From positions 186,001-250,000 of the forward strand of contig NZ_JAJAVG010000003.1 in NCBI RefSeq assembly GCF_020531915.1: 64,000 nucleotides of DNA, written 5' to 3'. The stretch is from Methylovorus mays. Its GTDB lineage: Bacteria; Pseudomonadota; Gammaproteobacteria; Burkholderiales; Methylophilaceae. The notes beneath the pieces were generated by a model, which saw nothing but the letters and a program-made list of their open reading frames with translations, made no database searches and had not been told where the DNA came from. The position numbers and the translations under genes are program-made. Of the stretch, positions 21,186 to 32,941 are shown one piece after another (position 1 is the stretch's first letter; each line of letters starts with the position of its first letter).

Positions 21186-22082
21186 ATGGCAGATATTGAA
21201 CAATTGATACAGAAAGCCGAGCGCCTGCTCGACCGTCTGGAAAAGCACTTGCTGCCGCAGGCGCAGGATACCGATTGGAGTGCGATCGCCTGGCGCTGGG
21301 TTGCGCATCAGGGGCGCGGCTATCTGCAAGCCGTGCATCACCCGCATTATGTCAGCCTGTATGGCCTGCAAAATGTGGATGAACAGAAGGCGCGCATCGT
21401 GCGCAACACCGAGCAGTTTGTGCGTGGCCTGCCGGCCAATAATGTGTTGCTGACCGGCGCGCGTGGTACTGGAAAGTCTTCGCTGGTGAAAGCGGTGCTG
21501 AGCCACTTTGCCCAGCATGGTTTGCGGCTGGTAGAAGTGGAAAAGCAGGATCTGGTGTCATTGCCCGAGATCGTGGCGATTTTGCGCGAGCGTCCCGAGC
21601 GCTTTATTGTCTTCTGCGATGACCTGACGTTTGATGCTGGTGAGCCTGGCTACAAGGCGCTCAAGGTGGTGCTGGATGGCTCGGTCTCGGCGACCTCGGA
21701 TAATGTGCTGGTGTATGCCACCTCCAATCGCCGTCATCTGATGCCGGAGTACATGGCAGAAAATCTCGAAACCCAGCATCTGGGCGAAGAGATACGTCCC
21801 GGCGACACTGCCGAAGAAAAAATTTCCCTATCAGAGCGCTTTGGCCTGTGGCTGTCGTTCTACCCGTTCAGCCAGCAAGACTATTTGCGTGTTGCCGAGC
21901 AATGGCTGGAATACCATGGTGTTACGCCGTTTACCGAAGATGCGCGGCAGGCGGCCTTGCAGTTTGCGCTGGCTCGCGGTTCGCGCAGTGGTCGTATTGC
22001 CTCGCAATTTGCCCGTGATTATGCCGGGCAGGCCAAGTTGAGTGAGTTGGCTGCCGTGAGCAATCCTCCGGATGCACAATGA
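21186..22082 (+). CDS. DUF815 AAA+ ATPase
   Basis: The 298-residue protein has Walker A GARGTGKSS at 91-99, Walker B-like FIVFCDDLTF near 140-149, sensor-like VLVYATSNRRHLMPE and a C-terminal helical lid with RSGRIASQFARDYAG. This matches DUF815, a conserved proteobacterial ATPase whose role is not established. It is placed between argJ and a Nudix-ThiE gene, which it overlaps by 4 bases (ATGA). That is a common betaproteobacterial arrangement. Confidence 0.88.
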   Translation: MADIEQLIQKAERLLDRLEKHLLPQAQDTDWSAIAWRWVAHQGRGYLQAVHHPHYVSLYGLQNVDEQKARIVRNTEQFVRGLPANNVLLTGARGTGKSSLVKAVLSHFAQHGLRLVEVEKQDLVSLPEIVAILRERPERFIVFCDDLTFDAGEPGYKALKVVLDGSVSATSDNVLVYATSNRRHLMPEYMAENLETQHLGEEIRPGDTAEEKISLSERFGLWLSFYPFSQQDYLRVAEQWLEYHGVTPFTEDARQAALQFALARGSRSGRIASQFARDYAGQAKLSELAAVSNPPDAQ

Positions 22083-23029
22083 CCGATAAGCCTGTGGTGC
22101 ATGCGGCCGTTGCCGTGCTGGTGCGGGAAGATGGCAAAGTGCTCCTGGGGCAGCGCCCCGAAGGCAAACCCTGGGCTGGGTGGTGGGAGTTTCCCGGAGG
22201 CAAGATCGAGCAGGGCGAATCCGTATTGCAAGCGCTTAAGCGTGAAATTGAAGAGGAACTCGGCACCGAGATTGTCGAGGCTTATCCCTGGATTACGCGC
22301 CGCTTTGCTTATCCCGAGCGTACCGTTCAACTGCATTTCTATCAGGTGCGGCGCTGGACTGGCGAGCCGCATGGACGCGAAGGACAGGCCTTGTCCTGGC
22401 AGTGGCCTTCCGCGGTGGATGTCGGCCCTTTGCTGCCTGCGAACGAGCCTTTGCTGCGCATGTTGAGCTTGCCTTCCATGTATGCCATTACGCAGCTGGA
22501 AGGGCTTGGTGAGCCGGTGTTTCTGGCCCGGCTGGAGCGGGCATTGCAAGGCGGGTTGAAGCTGATACAGGTGCGCGAAAAGCAACTGGACGAAGAGGCT
22601 CTGCAGGCATTTACCGCTAAAGTTATTGCGCTGGCGCGCACTTACGGTGCCAGGGTATTGCTGAATGCCTCGCCGGAATTGGCTTTCAGGGTGAATGCCG
22701 ATGGCGTGCATCTCAGCAGCCAGGCGCTGATGGCGTTGCCGCAGAAGCCTGAAGGCTTGGTGGTGGGGGCTTCGTGTCATGATGCACACGAGCTCGCCCG
22801 CGCCGCTCAGCTTGAGCTCGATTTTGTCGTGTTTTCCCCTGTGCTGCCTACCTTGTCCCATCCAGATGCCAAGCCCCTGGGCTGGCATGGGTTTGCCGAG
22901 GGCATTGCCGGCTACGCCTTGCCAGTCTATGCATTGGGTGGTTTGCAGAAATGCCATCTGTCAGAGGCGTGGCGTCATGGTGCGCACGGTATTGCCATGT
23001 TGAGAGGGTGTTGGAATGAAAACAGCTAA
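22079..23029 (+). CDS. Nudix hydrolase (MutT-like) fused to a ThiE/TenI-like domain
   Basis: The 316-residue protein joins two domains. Residues 1-130 form a MutT-type Nudix domain with WWEFPGGKIEQGES and box GKIEQGESVLQALKREIEEE, starting at G41. Residues about 160-312 form a TIM-barrel like thiamine-phosphate synthase, with MYAITQL, KLIQVREKQLDEE, ASCHDAHELARAA and FVVFSPVLPTLSHP. The Nudix half should sanitise 8-oxo-dGTP. The barrel lacks some ThiE phosphate-binding residues as far as I can judge, so thiamine synthesis is doubtful. Such fusions are common in beta- and gammaproteobacteria. Confidence 0.88.
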   Translation: MTDKPVVHAAVAVLVREDGKVLLGQRPEGKPWAGWWEFPGGKIEQGESVLQALKREIEEELGTEIVEAYPWITRRFAYPERTVQLHFYQVRRWTGEPHGREGQALSWQWPSAVDVGPLLPANEPLLRMLSLPSMYAITQLEGLGEPVFLARLERALQGGLKLIQVREKQLDEEALQAFTAKVIALARTYGARVLLNASPELAFRVNADGVHLSSQALMALPQKPEGLVVGASCHDAHELARAAQLELDFVVFSPVLPTLSHPDAKPLGWHGFAEGIAGYALPVYALGGLQKCHLSEAWRHGAHGIAMLRGCWNENS

Positions 23030-23453
23030 GCGCAGAAAATGGGCGGTATTGGCGCTGTTGCTTATGGTGGGCGCGGCCGCGCTTTATTTCTATATGCGTG
23101 CCCCAGCGGTGCCGCAGAGTATCAAGTTGTTATATTGCCCCGCACCGGTTGACGGATGTGGTGATCAGAACCTGCATGTAGTGTTTGCCTCACCGCCTGC
23201 GGTGCTGAAGCCTTTTGGTATTGATGTCGCCATGGCGGGTGCCCAGGCTGTCCATGCCAGTTTTGCCATGGACGGCATGGAAATGGGACTGAATAGATAC
23301 CGACTGCTGCAGAAACCCGATGGCCGCTGGCATGGGGATATTACGCTGCCGGTATGTGTGCAGGGGCGCAGTGACTGGATTGCGCGTGTTGATGTGGAAA
23401 CGGCGACCGGGCTGCAGCGCTACCAGTTCACCTTCAAGGCGGAGCCGCGCTAA
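23016..23453 (+). CDS. Small membrane-anchored protein, possibly YtkA-like
   Basis: The 145-residue protein overlaps the previous gene by 14 bases. An N-terminal membrane helix (WAVLALLLMVGAAALYFYM) anchors a roughly 110-residue periplasmic domain with YCPAPVDGCGD, a Met/His stretch HASFAMDGMEMGLNRYRL and PDGRWHGDITLPVC. The immunoglobulin-like strand pattern and DGMEMG recall YtkA/FixH-type domains, which sometimes handle copper. This is a weak match. It faces the PCuAC copper chaperone gene on the other strand, which may be meaningful. Confidence 0.65.
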   Translation: MKTAKRRKWAVLALLLMVGAAALYFYMRAPAVPQSIKLLYCPAPVDGCGDQNLHVVFASPPAVLKPFGIDVAMAGAQAVHASFAMDGMEMGLNRYRLLQKPDGRWHGDITLPVCVQGRSDWIARVDVETATGLQRYQFTFKAEPR

Positions 23454-23488
23454 GGGGTGTTTTGATGGCCGCTGGTCCGCGGCGCTGA

Positions 23489-23932
23489 CTAATCCGTCGC
23501 CGTTTTTACCAGACTGCTGTGCGTGTAGACATGCTGCTTGCCGTGGCTGTCCTGCACATGCAATTTGAACGTAACATTCGCGCCAGCTTTCAGCGGGCCC
23601 TTGAGATCAAACAGCATCAGGTGAAAGCCGCCCGGTTCCAGGTTGACCGCTTGCTGCGCTTGTAATGGCAAGGTTTCCAACATGCGCATGCGCATGACAC
23701 CGTCGTTCATGGTCATGCTGTGTATTTCTACCGATCCTGCAACATCACTTTCCACTTTGATCAGGGTGGCGTCTTCTGTGCTGGTCAGTGTCATGTAGGC
23801 TGCGCCTACTGCCTGTCCCGGTGCGGTGGCACGCACCCAGTCATGGCTGATGCGCAATGCATCGGCCGCCCAGGCGCTCTGGGTGGCAGACAGTAACAGG
23901 CATAGCGCGATACATCTAAGCTGTTTGAACAT
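23489..23932 (-). CDS. Periplasmic copper chaperone PCuAC family
   Basis: The 147-residue secreted protein has a signal peptide ending at SAWAADAL. The PCuAC copper site H(M)x10Mx21HxM is visible: VEIHSMTMNDGVMRMRML and GGFHLMLFDL. Such proteins carry Cu(I) to cytochrome oxidase or scavenge copper. AAGGAG lies 8 bases before ATG 23932 and only 2 before ATG 23938, so 23932 is preferred. It is the last gene of the pilD-coaE-zapD-yacG strand and convergent with the preceding membrane protein. Confidence 0.9.
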   Translation of the reverse strand: MFKQLRCIALCLLLSATQSAWAADALRISHDWVRATAPGQAVGAAYMTLTSTEDATLIKVESDVAGSVEIHSMTMNDGVMRMRMLETLPLQAQQAVNLEPGGFHLMLFDLKGPLKAGANVTFKLHVQDSHGKQHVYTHSSLVKTATD

Positions 23933-23944
23933 GGGCATGACTCC

Positions 23945-24139
23945 TTATTCTTCCAGGAATTCGTCAGGTTCTATGGGCTGTGCAATACGGTAACCTTCAT
24001 CTGCCCACAAGCCCAGGTCAATCAGCTTGCAGCGCTCGGAGCAAAAGGGACGAAAACGATTTTCGACGGAGTATTCGGATACGGCTTGGCATTGCGGACA
24101 GGTGACCAAGCGTTTTTTTATGGGTTTTACAGGTTGCAC
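23945..24139 (-). CDS. yacG: DNA gyrase inhibitor / zinc-binding protein YacG
   Basis: The 64-residue protein has the YacG zinc site CPQCQ...[12 protein letters not shown], then [11 protein letters not shown] and an acidic tail. YacG binds GyrB and inhibits gyrase. The GTG start overlaps the zapD end by 13 bases. zapD-yacG linkage is typical and supports the call. Confidence 0.92.
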   Translation of the reverse strand: MQPVKPIKKRLVTCPQCQAVSEYSVENRFRPFCSERCKLIDLGLWADEGYRIAQPIEPDEFLEE

Positions 24140-24885
24140 AGGGTAAGGGTGAAGTTAACGTTTTTATCGCATGCACGCGGCTTTTGCGCATAGTCCAGGC
24201 TATTGAAACGAATGTTGATGGCGTATTTGTTGGCACTGACTTCCGGGAAGCATTCGACATCATCGTCGACCTGCAGCCTCAGCATCTGGGCGGGTTTTGA
24301 GCCTCCCAGCATTTGCTGGTAAACGCCATTGGTCGCTGTTAAGGCAACGGTATTGCCACTGCCTCGCAGGATATGCAGGATGATGCGCAAGGCATCGTAA
24401 ATGCTGATCAATGGCTGCAACCAGTTGTCGAGATCCTGACGGCGTCTGTCTTCCCCCAGCCCCAGCCAGTAATGGTAGGAGGGCAAGTCAAACTCGCATA
24501 CGCCGCCCGGAATGCCAGCGCGCTGTTTGATGCTCATCAGCCAGTCATTATCGCGCAGGGTTTGCCCAAGCTTGGTCGTGTTCTGGCGTAATGTCTTGCT
24601 GGTATTTTCAATCTCGCCGATCAGGTCGGTAAGTACCTTTTCAGCGATGGAAGGATTGCCAAGAAGGCTGTTCATGACGATCTTTTGCCTGTCCAGCTCT
24701 TGCAACAAATCCGCCTTGAGTTCGGCGCGATCAATAACATCGAGAATCTGGAACAGGGAGAGCAGCGCGCAGTGATGGTGATACTCATGCCCGGCCGCCA
24801 TATTGTGCAGCACTTTAGTGAACAGATCCTCCAGGCGCAGCAGCGTCCGGATACGTTCATTAAATGGGTAATCGTAACTGGGCAC
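24127..24885 (-). CDS. zapD: Cell division protein ZapD
   Basis: The 252-residue cytoplasmic protein cross-links FtsZ filaments and supports Z-ring formation. The N-terminal [19 protein letters not shown] is the family signature, followed by an alpha-helical domain ([20 protein letters not shown]) and a beta domain with [14 protein letters not shown]. The length is as in E. coli ZapD (about 247). The start is GTG at 24885. It is embedded in the usual coaE-zapD-yacG order. Confidence 0.93.
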   Translation of the reverse strand: MPSYDYPFNERIRTLLRLEDLFTKVLHNMAAGHEYHHHCALLSLFQILDVIDRAELKADLLQELDRQKIVMNSLLGNPSIAEKVLTDLIGEIENTSKTLRQNTTKLGQTLRDNDWLMSIKQRAGIPGGVCEFDLPSYHYWLGLGEDRRRQDLDNWLQPLISIYDALRIILHILRGSGNTVALTATNGVYQQMLGGSKPAQMLRLQVDDDVECFPEVSANKYAINIRFNSLDYAQKPRACDKNVNFTLTLCNL

Positions 24886-24939
24886 GGGCTTTTTTGGCTG
24901 AGCGCTTAGCGTTTTTAAAGTTACGGTGGATTATGAAAT

Positions 24940-25548
24940 CTAAATGCTAACTATGCAAGGATTAATGTATTTTTGGTGATAGGCAATGACATTTTCTTGT
25001 AATTCTTGCAGGCTGCCATTGTTGAGTATGGTGTCATTTGCAAGTTGCCGACGGGTTTCGCGTGGTAGCTGGGCTGCCATGATGTTTTTCACTTCGATTT
25101 CAGACATTTGGCTGCGATGCATGGTGCGGGCAATCTGTATGGATTCTTCACAATCAATCAGCAGGCTGCGATCTATCAGCTGCTGGTAGCGTTCGCTCTC
25201 GAAAAGGAGGGGCACTACAATAATGCAGTAAGGCGCGGTGTTGCAAACCTGTTGCAGTTGGCGTTGCGCCTCTTCATAGATGGCCGGGTGCAATATGCCC
25301 TCCAACTGCTTGCGCGCCGATGCGTCTTGAAATACCTTGCTGCGCACAGCCGAGCGGTTGAGGCTGCCATCCGCGCTAAGCATGTCATCGCCCAGTGCGT
25401 CGGCTATCGCCAATACGGCTGCTTGTCCCGGAGCGGTGATTTGGTGCGAGATGACATCGACATCAATGACAGGGACGCCCAGAGCAGCGAACTGTGCTGC
25501 TGCTGCCGACTTCCCGCTGCCGATGCCGCCCGTCAGTCCTACGATCAT
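24940..25548 (-). CDS. coaE: Dephospho-CoA kinase
   Basis: The 202-residue enzyme phosphorylates dephospho-CoA in the last CoA step. Walker A GLTGGIGSGKS opens the protein at about 4-14, PVIDVDVISHQI provides the catalytic aspartate, HPAIYEEA and VVPLLFES are the CoA-binding and lid parts. ATG 25548 gives the standard N-terminus and lies immediately after the pilD stop codon. Confidence 0.95.
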   Translation of the reverse strand: MIVGLTGGIGSGKSAAAAQFAALGVPVIDVDVISHQITAPGQAAVLAIADALGDDMLSADGSLNRSAVRSKVFQDASARKQLEGILHPAIYEEAQRQLQQVCNTAPYCIIVVPLLFESERYQQLIDRSLLIDCEESIQIARTMHRSQMSEIEVKNIMAAQLPRETRRQLANDTILNNGSLQELQENVIAYHQKYINPCIVSI

Positions 25549-25549
25549 G

Positions 25550-26425
25550 TTAGCCGCCGAGGTAAAAGCTTGCCAGGGTGGGGCCGAAGAACAAGGCGGC
25601 AATGCCGCCTAATGCCAGGTAGGGGCCAAATGGTATGGGCGTGCTGCGACCATGGCGGGCAAATAGAATCAAGCCTATGCCAATCAAGGAGCCCGCGAGT
25701 GAGGAAAGCAGGATGACGGCGGGCAGCATTTGCCAGCCAAACCAAGCACCGATGGCGGCAAGCAGTTTGAAGTCGCCGTAGCCCATGCCTTCTTTGCCTG
25801 TTATCAGTTTGAACAGCCAATAGATGCTCCACAAGATGAGATATCCGGCCGCAGCGCCAGTCACGGCGGAGGGTAAGTCGGTAAATCCGCCGTTAAGATT
25901 GACCAGTAGGCCCAGCCATAGCAAAGGGAGCGTGATGTCATCCGGCAGCAGTTGGGTGTCCAGGTCAATGAACGTCAGGGCAATCAATGCAAAGACAAAC
26001 AACCAGGCAACTACGGTAATGCCAGAATAGCCCAGTTTCCAACTCACCAAAGCAATTAAGAGACCGGTGAGCAGCTCGATCGCGGGGTAGCGTAAGCTGA
26101 TGGGCGCTTTGCAAGCGCGGCATTTTCCGCGCAGGCCGATGTAGCTGATGACGGGGATGTTCTCCAGCGCGGTGATGGCATGCCCGCAGTGTGGACAGCT
26201 GGAGCGTGGCGTCAGCAGGTTGAATTTTTTCGGGGGTTCTGAGGGTGCCTGCCCGTCGAGTGACTGGCAATTCAGTCGCCATTCCGCTTCCATCATTTTA
26301 GGCAGCCGATGAATGACGACATTCAGAAAGCTGCCCACCAGAAGCCCAAGCAGGGCAGAAACGGCAATAAAAAAGGCAGGGGAGTCCTGCAATACCTGAA
26401 GAAAATCGCTGATGACGTCGGGCAT
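25550..26425 (-). CDS. pilD: Type IV prepilin leader peptidase / N-methyltransferase
   Basis: The 291-residue inner-membrane aspartic protease cleaves and N-methylates prepilins. It has the N-terminal VGSFLNVVIHRLP, two CxxC pairs (CPHCGH and CRACKAP) of the methylase-associated zinc site, and catalytic aspartates in FIDLDTQLLPD and GMGYGDFKLL. About eight helices are expected. The pilB and pilC genes that usually precede it are not next to it; the region upstream is a small gene on the other strand. Confidence 0.95.
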   Translation of the reverse strand: MPDVISDFLQVLQDSPAFFIAVSALLGLLVGSFLNVVIHRLPKMMEAEWRLNCQSLDGQAPSEPPKKFNLLTPRSSCPHCGHAITALENIPVISYIGLRGKCRACKAPISLRYPAIELLTGLLIALVSWKLGYSGITVVAWLFVFALIALTFIDLDTQLLPDDITLPLLWLGLLVNLNGGFTDLPSAVTGAAAGYLILWSIYWLFKLITGKEGMGYGDFKLLAAIGAWFGWQMLPAVILLSSLAGSLIGIGLILFARHGRSTPIPFGPYLALGGIAALFFGPTLASFYLGG

Positions 26426-26570
26426 ACGCTTGTTCCATTAAACTTTCTGCATCATCGCACCGTTATACAGATATAAGCAACTATCCACTGTCGGGTACAG
26501 TCACACTTGAAATTGCGCCCTATCGACGCCACTTACACCTTAACCAACCACTTGAAACGAAAGGAAGCGA

Positions 26571-26891
26571 ATGATGGAAAACACTGTCCAAGCTGCATGG
26601 GAAGCCCCGGTCGTTTGCCGCGTAGAGGTTGATCTTCCAGGATGGATGGAGCAGTTGACCGGCCGCTCCAACTGGGAAGTCTATGGAGAAGAGGAGGACG
26701 ACGGATACATGAGCTTTGCCATGCGGCAAGGACGGCAGCAGGCCGAAGTGACGCTCTACCATAACGGGTATGCCGTGGTGGATGTTGATGGGCGTGCCTT
26801 GTTTGATGGAGCGCTCACGCCTGATACCAGCCCCTGCGCCCACCTTAGCTACTATCGCGCTGATAGTGGTGAGCAGATTGTATTGAATTAA
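26571..26891 (+). CDS. Small acidic protein of unknown function
   Basis: The 106-residue soluble protein follows a clear AAAGGAAG ribosome site, with two consecutive ATGs (26571 and 26574). It is acidic, with GEEEDDGYMSFAMRQ, then alternating beta-like strands QAEVTLYHNGYAVVDVDGRALF, and no signal peptide. I recognise no family. It is divergent from pilD and ends 60 bases before a strong bidirectional terminator, which supports it being a real gene. Confidence 0.65.
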   Translation: MMENTVQAAWEAPVVCRVEVDLPGWMEQLTGRSNWEVYGEEEDDGYMSFAMRQGRQQAEVTLYHNGYAVVDVDGRALFDGALTPDTSPCAHLSYYRADSGEQIVLN

Positions 26892-26950
26892 TAAGGCATT
26901 GGGCTAATCGCCTTCCCGGCTGCTTGATGCCGGGCTGGCTTGAGGTCGAA

Positions 26951-26990
26951 TAAAAAACGCCACCGCCCTTTCAGGGCTGGTGGCGTTTTT
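26951..26990. terminator. Strong bidirectional terminator
   Basis: A 12-13-bp stem, AAAAAACGCCACC on the left and GGTGGCGTTTTT on the right, with a small inner stem GCCC/GGGC, forms a perfect bidirectional terminator for the unknown gene on plus and ispB on minus. Confidence 0.92.
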
Positions 26991-27011
26991 GTTTGCGCGT
27001 GTGTGTTTAAT

Positions 27012-27980
27012 TCAGAACGTGCGGTCAACGGCAAACTCGGCCAGTTTCAACAGGGCCTGGCGCGAAGGAGAGTCCGGCAGATGCTGAATCGCGTCGCACC
27101 CCGCCTTGGCCTCCTGCCGTGCAATCGCGCGCACCTGATCAAGCGCGCCAGTGTCGTGCACAGCTTGCATGACCGCGGGGAGTTCATCCAGGCCACCCTC
27201 TTCAATCGCTTTTCGTATGGTCTGGGCTTGTGCAGTAGTACCCAGACGCATGGCGATCAGCAGAGGTAGTGTTGGTTTGCCTTCTGCCAGGTCGTCCCCC
27301 AGATTTTTGCCAATTTCCTGGCTGTCGCCGCTGAAATCCAATACGTCATCAATCAATTGAAATGCAGTGCCGAGCCGCATGCCGTACTCCGCCATCGCCT
27401 GTTCATCCTGCTCGGAGGCTGAGCAGATAATCGCGCCCAGTCGGGTGGCAGCCTCAAACAGCTTGGCTGTTTTGTAATGGATGACCTTGAGGTATGCCTC
27501 ATCGGTGATGTCGGCATCGTGTACGTTCAGCAATTGCAACACTTCGCCTTCTGCGATGATGTTGGTGGCTTCTGCCAGTACTTCCATCACGCGCATGCTT
27601 TCAACGCCGACCATCATCTGAAAAGCACGTGAATAGATGAAGTCGCCCACCAGCACGCTGGCTGCATTGCCAAACAAGGTGTTGGCAGTGGCGCGGCCAC
27701 GGCGCATGGCAGATTCATCGACGACATCGTCGTGCAGCAAGGTGGCGGTGTGGATGAACTCCACAACGGCGGCGAGTTCATGATGGCGCGCATTTACCTC
27801 GCCAAACGCGCCGGCCGAGAGAAGAACCAGCGCCGGCCGCAGGCGCTTGCCCCCGCTGTTGATGATGTACTCGGCAACCTGGTTGATCAGAACAACATCG
27901 GAATGGAGAGATTTGCGAATCACCGCGTCGACTGCTTGCATGTCTTGAGCGATGCAGGATTGTATAAAAGCGAGGGACAC
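27012..27980 (-). CDS. ispB: Octaprenyl diphosphate synthase
   Basis: The 322-residue trans-prenyltransferase builds the quinone side chain from IPP and an allylic primer. First aspartate motif LLHDDVVDESAMRRG and second QLIDDVLDFSGD are present, with GGKRLRPAL and GDFIYSRAF. The N-terminus aligns with E. coli IspB from a GTG start; no good ribosome site precedes it. The chain length (C40) is inferred from family similarity. It is divergent from rplU, a conserved arrangement. Confidence 0.93.
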   Translation of the reverse strand: MSLAFIQSCIAQDMQAVDAVIRKSLHSDVVLINQVAEYIINSGGKRLRPALVLLSAGAFGEVNARHHELAAVVEFIHTATLLHDDVVDESAMRRGRATANTLFGNAASVLVGDFIYSRAFQMMVGVESMRVMEVLAEATNIIAEGEVLQLLNVHDADITDEAYLKVIHYKTAKLFEAATRLGAIICSASEQDEQAMAEYGMRLGTAFQLIDDVLDFSGDSQEIGKNLGDDLAEGKPTLPLLIAMRLGTTAQAQTIRKAIEEGGLDELPAVMQAVHDTGALDQVRAIARQEAKAGCDAIQHLPDSPSRQALLKLAEFAVDRTF

Positions 27981-28126
27981 GAGTATCAGCCAGAATTAGA
28001 TGCGGCATTTTAACATATAGGGTCTGGCCTTATACAGCGCTTGTCCCGTGCTTGTTGGCCTTGCGCAACGTCTGCGGCATAATGTCGACGTTATGGCGAA
28101 TTGTTTGCGGAAAAGCGCATTAAGAT

Positions 28127-28154
28127 TTGCTAAACGTCCAATTTTCCGTATAAT
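28127..28154 (+). promoter_or_regulatory. Promoter of rplU-rpmA
   Basis: TTGCTA (28127-28132) and a perfect TATAAT (28149-28154) are 16 bases apart, about 40 bases before the rplU start codon. This is a strong housekeeping promoter candidate. Confidence 0.65.
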
Positions 28155-28193
28155 GCTCGATTCATTTGAATGCGTAGCGAACGAGGCTAGATC

Positions 28194-28508
28194 ATGTATG
28201 CAGTCATCAAGACCGGCGGTAAGCAGTACCGTGTAGCAGCCGGCGACAAACTTAAGGTTGAGAAGTTGGTGGGCGAAGTCGGTAGCGACATCACCATCGA
28301 CCAAGTATTAATGGTTGCTGACGGCGACAACGTTACTATCGGTGCTCCTGTCATCGCTGGTGCCACTGTCAAGGCCAAGGTGGTCGCACACGGTCGTGCT
28401 GACAAGGTCTTGATCTTCAAGATGCGTCGTCGCAAGCACTATCGCAAGACCCAGGGTCATCGTCAGGATTTCACTGAAATCCAGATCGAAAACATTGCTG
28501 CCAAGTAA
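28194..28508 (+). CDS. rplU: 50S ribosomal protein L21
   Basis: The 104-residue L21 has [14 protein letters not shown] at the start and [16 protein letters not shown] at the RNA-binding end. It assembles early in the 50S subunit. It forms a two-gene operon with rpmA, 34 bases downstream. Confidence 0.98.
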   Translation: MYAVIKTGGKQYRVAAGDKLKVEKLVGEVGSDITIDQVLMVADGDNVTIGAPVIAGATVKAKVVAHGRADKVLIFKMRRRKHYRKTQGHRQDFTEIQIENIAAK

Positions 28509-28542
28509 TTCGGCTGCAGTTACTTGAGATAAGGAATAAAAC

Positions 28543-28800
28543 ATGGCACACAAAAAAGCAGGCGGTAGTTCCCGTAACGGCCGCGACTCACAGGCCCAGC
28601 GACTGGGCGTGAAAGCCTTCGGCGACCAATTGGTTTCTGCTGGCAGCATCATTGTTCGTCAGCGTGGCACCCGCATGCACGCTGGTGACAATGTCGGCAT
28701 GGGCAAGGATCACACCCTGTTTGCCAAGGTGGATGGCAAGGTTGCTTTCTCAGTTAAGGGCGCTCTGCGTCGCAAGCTGGTCAGCATCATCCCTGCTTAA
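28543..28800 (+). CDS. rpmA: 50S ribosomal protein L27
   Basis: The 85-residue L27 begins [16 protein letters not shown], the N-terminal tail that reaches the peptidyl transferase centre, followed by [11 protein letters not shown]-like [15 protein letters not shown] and [19 protein letters not shown] ribosome site AAGGAA precedes the ATG. A terminator lies just downstream. Confidence 0.98.
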   Translation: MAHKKAGGSSRNGRDSQAQRLGVKAFGDQLVSAGSIIVRQRGTRMHAGDNVGMGKDHTLFAKVDGKVAFSVKGALRRKLVSIIPA

Positions 28801-28820
28801 TCCGCAGCACAGGTTGGTAA

Positions 28821-28850
28821 AAGCCCTATCGCACAGATAGGGCTTTTTTA
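28821..28850 (+). terminator. Intrinsic terminator after rpmA
   Basis: AAGCCCTATC at 28821-28830 pairs with GATAGGGCTT at 28836-28845 around a 5-base loop, followed by a T run. Confidence 0.92.
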
Positions 28851-28875
28851 TTTCAGGCGTGCATGTCGGAAAAAA

Positions 28876-28895
28876 CGGCTTGCTATAATAAGCCG
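28876..28895 (+). promoter_or_regulatory. -10 box of obgE inside a short inverted repeat
   Basis: TATAAT at 28884-28889 lies within CGGCTT (28876-28881) and AAGCCG (28890-28895), an inverted repeat of 6 bp. The -35 is poor. A protein bound to the repeat would cover the -10 box. The repeat is short enough to be chance. Confidence 0.4.
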
Positions 28896-28917
28896 CGCTT
28901 GTCGATATTGAGATTGA

Positions 28918-31078
<2,161 letters not shown>

Positions 31079-31089
31079 AGGTAGCTTCC

Positions 31090-31590
31090 ATGTCTACAAC
31101 ACAGGCGCAAGTCGCCATCATCATGGGGTCTGATAGCGATTGGCCCGTCATGCGGCTCGCGGCGCAAATGCTGGCGGATTTTGGTGTCGCATATGAAGCC
31201 CGCGTGGTGTCGGCTCATCGCACTCCAGACCTGATGTTCGAGTTTGCCGAACAGGCCGCTGAGCGTGGCTTCAAGGTGATTATTGCCGGTGCTGGTGGGG
31301 CTGCTCACTTGCCCGGCATGGTCGCTGCCAAGACCATATTGCCTGTTCTGGGCGTGCCTGTGCCTTCCAAGCATTTGCAGGGGCAAGATTCCCTGTTATC
31401 GATTGTGCAGATGCCCAAGGGTATCCCTGTGGCCACCTTTGCCATTGGCGAAGCTGGGGCGGCAAACGCTGGCTTGTTTGCCATCGCCATGCTGGCGACA
31501 CAGGATGCTGCGCTGACCACCAAGCTGAATGAATTCCGTGCGGCCCAGGCCGACAAAGTATTTGCCATGCAATTATCGGAGCAACCTTGA
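31090..31590 (+). CDS. purE: N5-carboxyaminoimidazole ribonucleotide mutase
   Basis: The 166-residue class I PurE converts N5-CAIR to [25 protein letters not shown] and [13 protein letters not shown] are the active-site loops, and [22 protein letters not shown] is the family core. It is coupled with purK, whose start overlaps its stop. Confidence 0.97.
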   Translation: MSTTQAQVAIIMGSDSDWPVMRLAAQMLADFGVAYEARVVSAHRTPDLMFEFAEQAAERGFKVIIAGAGGAAHLPGMVAAKTILPVLGVPVPSKHLQGQDSLLSIVQMPKGIPVATFAIGEAGAANAGLFAIAMLATQDAALTTKLNEFRAAQADKVFAMQLSEQP

Positions 31591-32744
31591 GCGTGAAATT
31601 AGCTGAACTTTCTTCCAAGATTTTGCCGCCTGCCATGCTCGGCATGCTGGGCGGCGGCCAACTGGGCCGTTTTTTTGTGATTGCTGCGCATGAAATGGGC
31701 TACCGGGTGACTGTGCTCGACCCTGACCTGAATAGCCCGGCAGGCAAGATTGCGGATGTGCATTTGTGCGCGCCTTACGATGATCGCGAAGCGCTCGAAT
31801 CCATGGCGCAAAGCTGTGTTGCGATTACTACCGAATTTGAAAATGTCCCAGCTGAAACGCTGGAGTTTTTTGAGCAGACCCGTATCGTCCGTCCGGCTGC
31901 TGCTGCAGTTGCTACGGCACAGCACCGCGTCCTGGAAAAAAACTTTATTCGTGATGCTGGTTTGCCAGTAGCACCATTTCATGTGATTGAATCCGCTGCA
32001 GATTTTGACGCAGTGGATGCAACGATTTATCCGGCAATTTTAAAGGTCGCGCGTTTTGGTTACGACGGTAAGGGGCAGGCACGTGTGACTGGACGCGAGG
32101 AAGCCGAAGCCGCTTTTGAGCAGTTTGGTGGCGAAACCTGCGTGCTGGAGAAAATGCTGGCGCTGGACCTTGAGGTTTCTGTAGTGCTGGCGCGTGATGT
32201 GCATGGGCATGTGGCTGCGTTCCCAGTGGCAGAAAACAGCCATCTGAACGGCATTCTGGATGTCAGCATTGCTCCGGCGCGGTGTGATGATGCATTGCGC
32301 GAAAAGGCCACGGCACTGGCGATTGAGCTTGCCCAGAAGCTGGAATATGTCGGCGTGCTTGGGGTGGAGTTTTTTGTCTGTGGCGACCAGATTTTGGTGA
32401 ATGAGATGGCTCCGCGGCCGCACAACTCCGGGCACTACACGCTGGATGGTTGCGTGACCAACCAGTTTGAACAGCAAGTACGTGTGCTGACCGGGCATGC
32501 CTTGGGTGATGCCCACTTGCATAGTCCGTCTGTGATGGTAAATATACTCGGCAATATCTGGCAGGCAGGCGAACCAGATTGGGCGGCAGCCTTCGCCGTG
32601 CCAGCGCTCAAGCTGCATTTGTATGGCAAGCATGAGCCGCGCGCTGGGCGCAAGATGGGACATTTCACGGTGGTGGATGCGAATGCGGACAATGCTTATG
32701 GCTTGGCCATGCAGGCGCGTGAAGCGTTAGGTATTGGTGAGTAA
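31587..32744 (+). CDS. purK: N5-carboxyaminoimidazole ribonucleotide synthase
   Basis: The 385-residue ATP-grasp enzyme makes N5-CAIR from AIR, bicarbonate and ATP, feeding Pur[13 protein letters not shown] near the N-terminus, ATP-grasp [28 protein letters not shown] and [18 protein letters not shown] identify it. The start is TTG at 31587 overlapping the purE stop (TTGA), or GTG 31593; CGGAGC precedes both. Two terminators stand downstream. Confidence 0.95.
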   Translation: MSVKLAELSSKILPPAMLGMLGGGQLGRFFVIAAHEMGYRVTVLDPDLNSPAGKIADVHLCAPYDDREALESMAQSCVAITTEFENVPAETLEFFEQTRIVRPAAAAVATAQHRVLEKNFIRDAGLPVAPFHVIESAADFDAVDATIYPAILKVARFGYDGKGQARVTGREEAEAAFEQFGGETCVLEKMLALDLEVSVVLARDVHGHVAAFPVAENSHLNGILDVSIAPARCDDALREKATALAIELAQKLEYVGVLGVEFFVCGDQILVNEMAPRPHNSGHYTLDGCVTNQFEQQVRVLTGHALGDAHLHSPSVMVNILGNIWQAGEPDWAAAFAVPALKLHLYGKHEPRAGRKMGHFTVVDANADNAYGLAMQAREALGIGE

Positions 32745-32776
32745 TGATCCGGAAACTGGATTGAATGGTGAAGTGT

Positions 32777-32806
32777 GGAGGGCGCGAAGTTTGTGCCCTC
32801 TTTTTT
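32777..32806 (+). terminator. Intrinsic terminator after purK
   Basis: GAGGGC at 32778-32783 pairs with GCCCTC at 32795-32800 with further GC pairs, followed by TTTTTT. Confidence 0.88.
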
Positions 32807-32941
32807 GTTGCCCGACATTTAAGATCGGGCGGTGCTGTGTCCTGATCCTGGGCTGAATGAAGTGGAATTTAATTCCCGCCATGCACGAGAAGGGGCTGAG
32901 CCGCGAATGGTATGAGTAAGCGCATGGCGCAAGCGCCCAAT

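Noticed and set aside
32807-32941. tRNA or small RNA in the purK-rpsT interval
   Set aside because: No cloverleaf or T-loop pattern was found; only terminators are supported.
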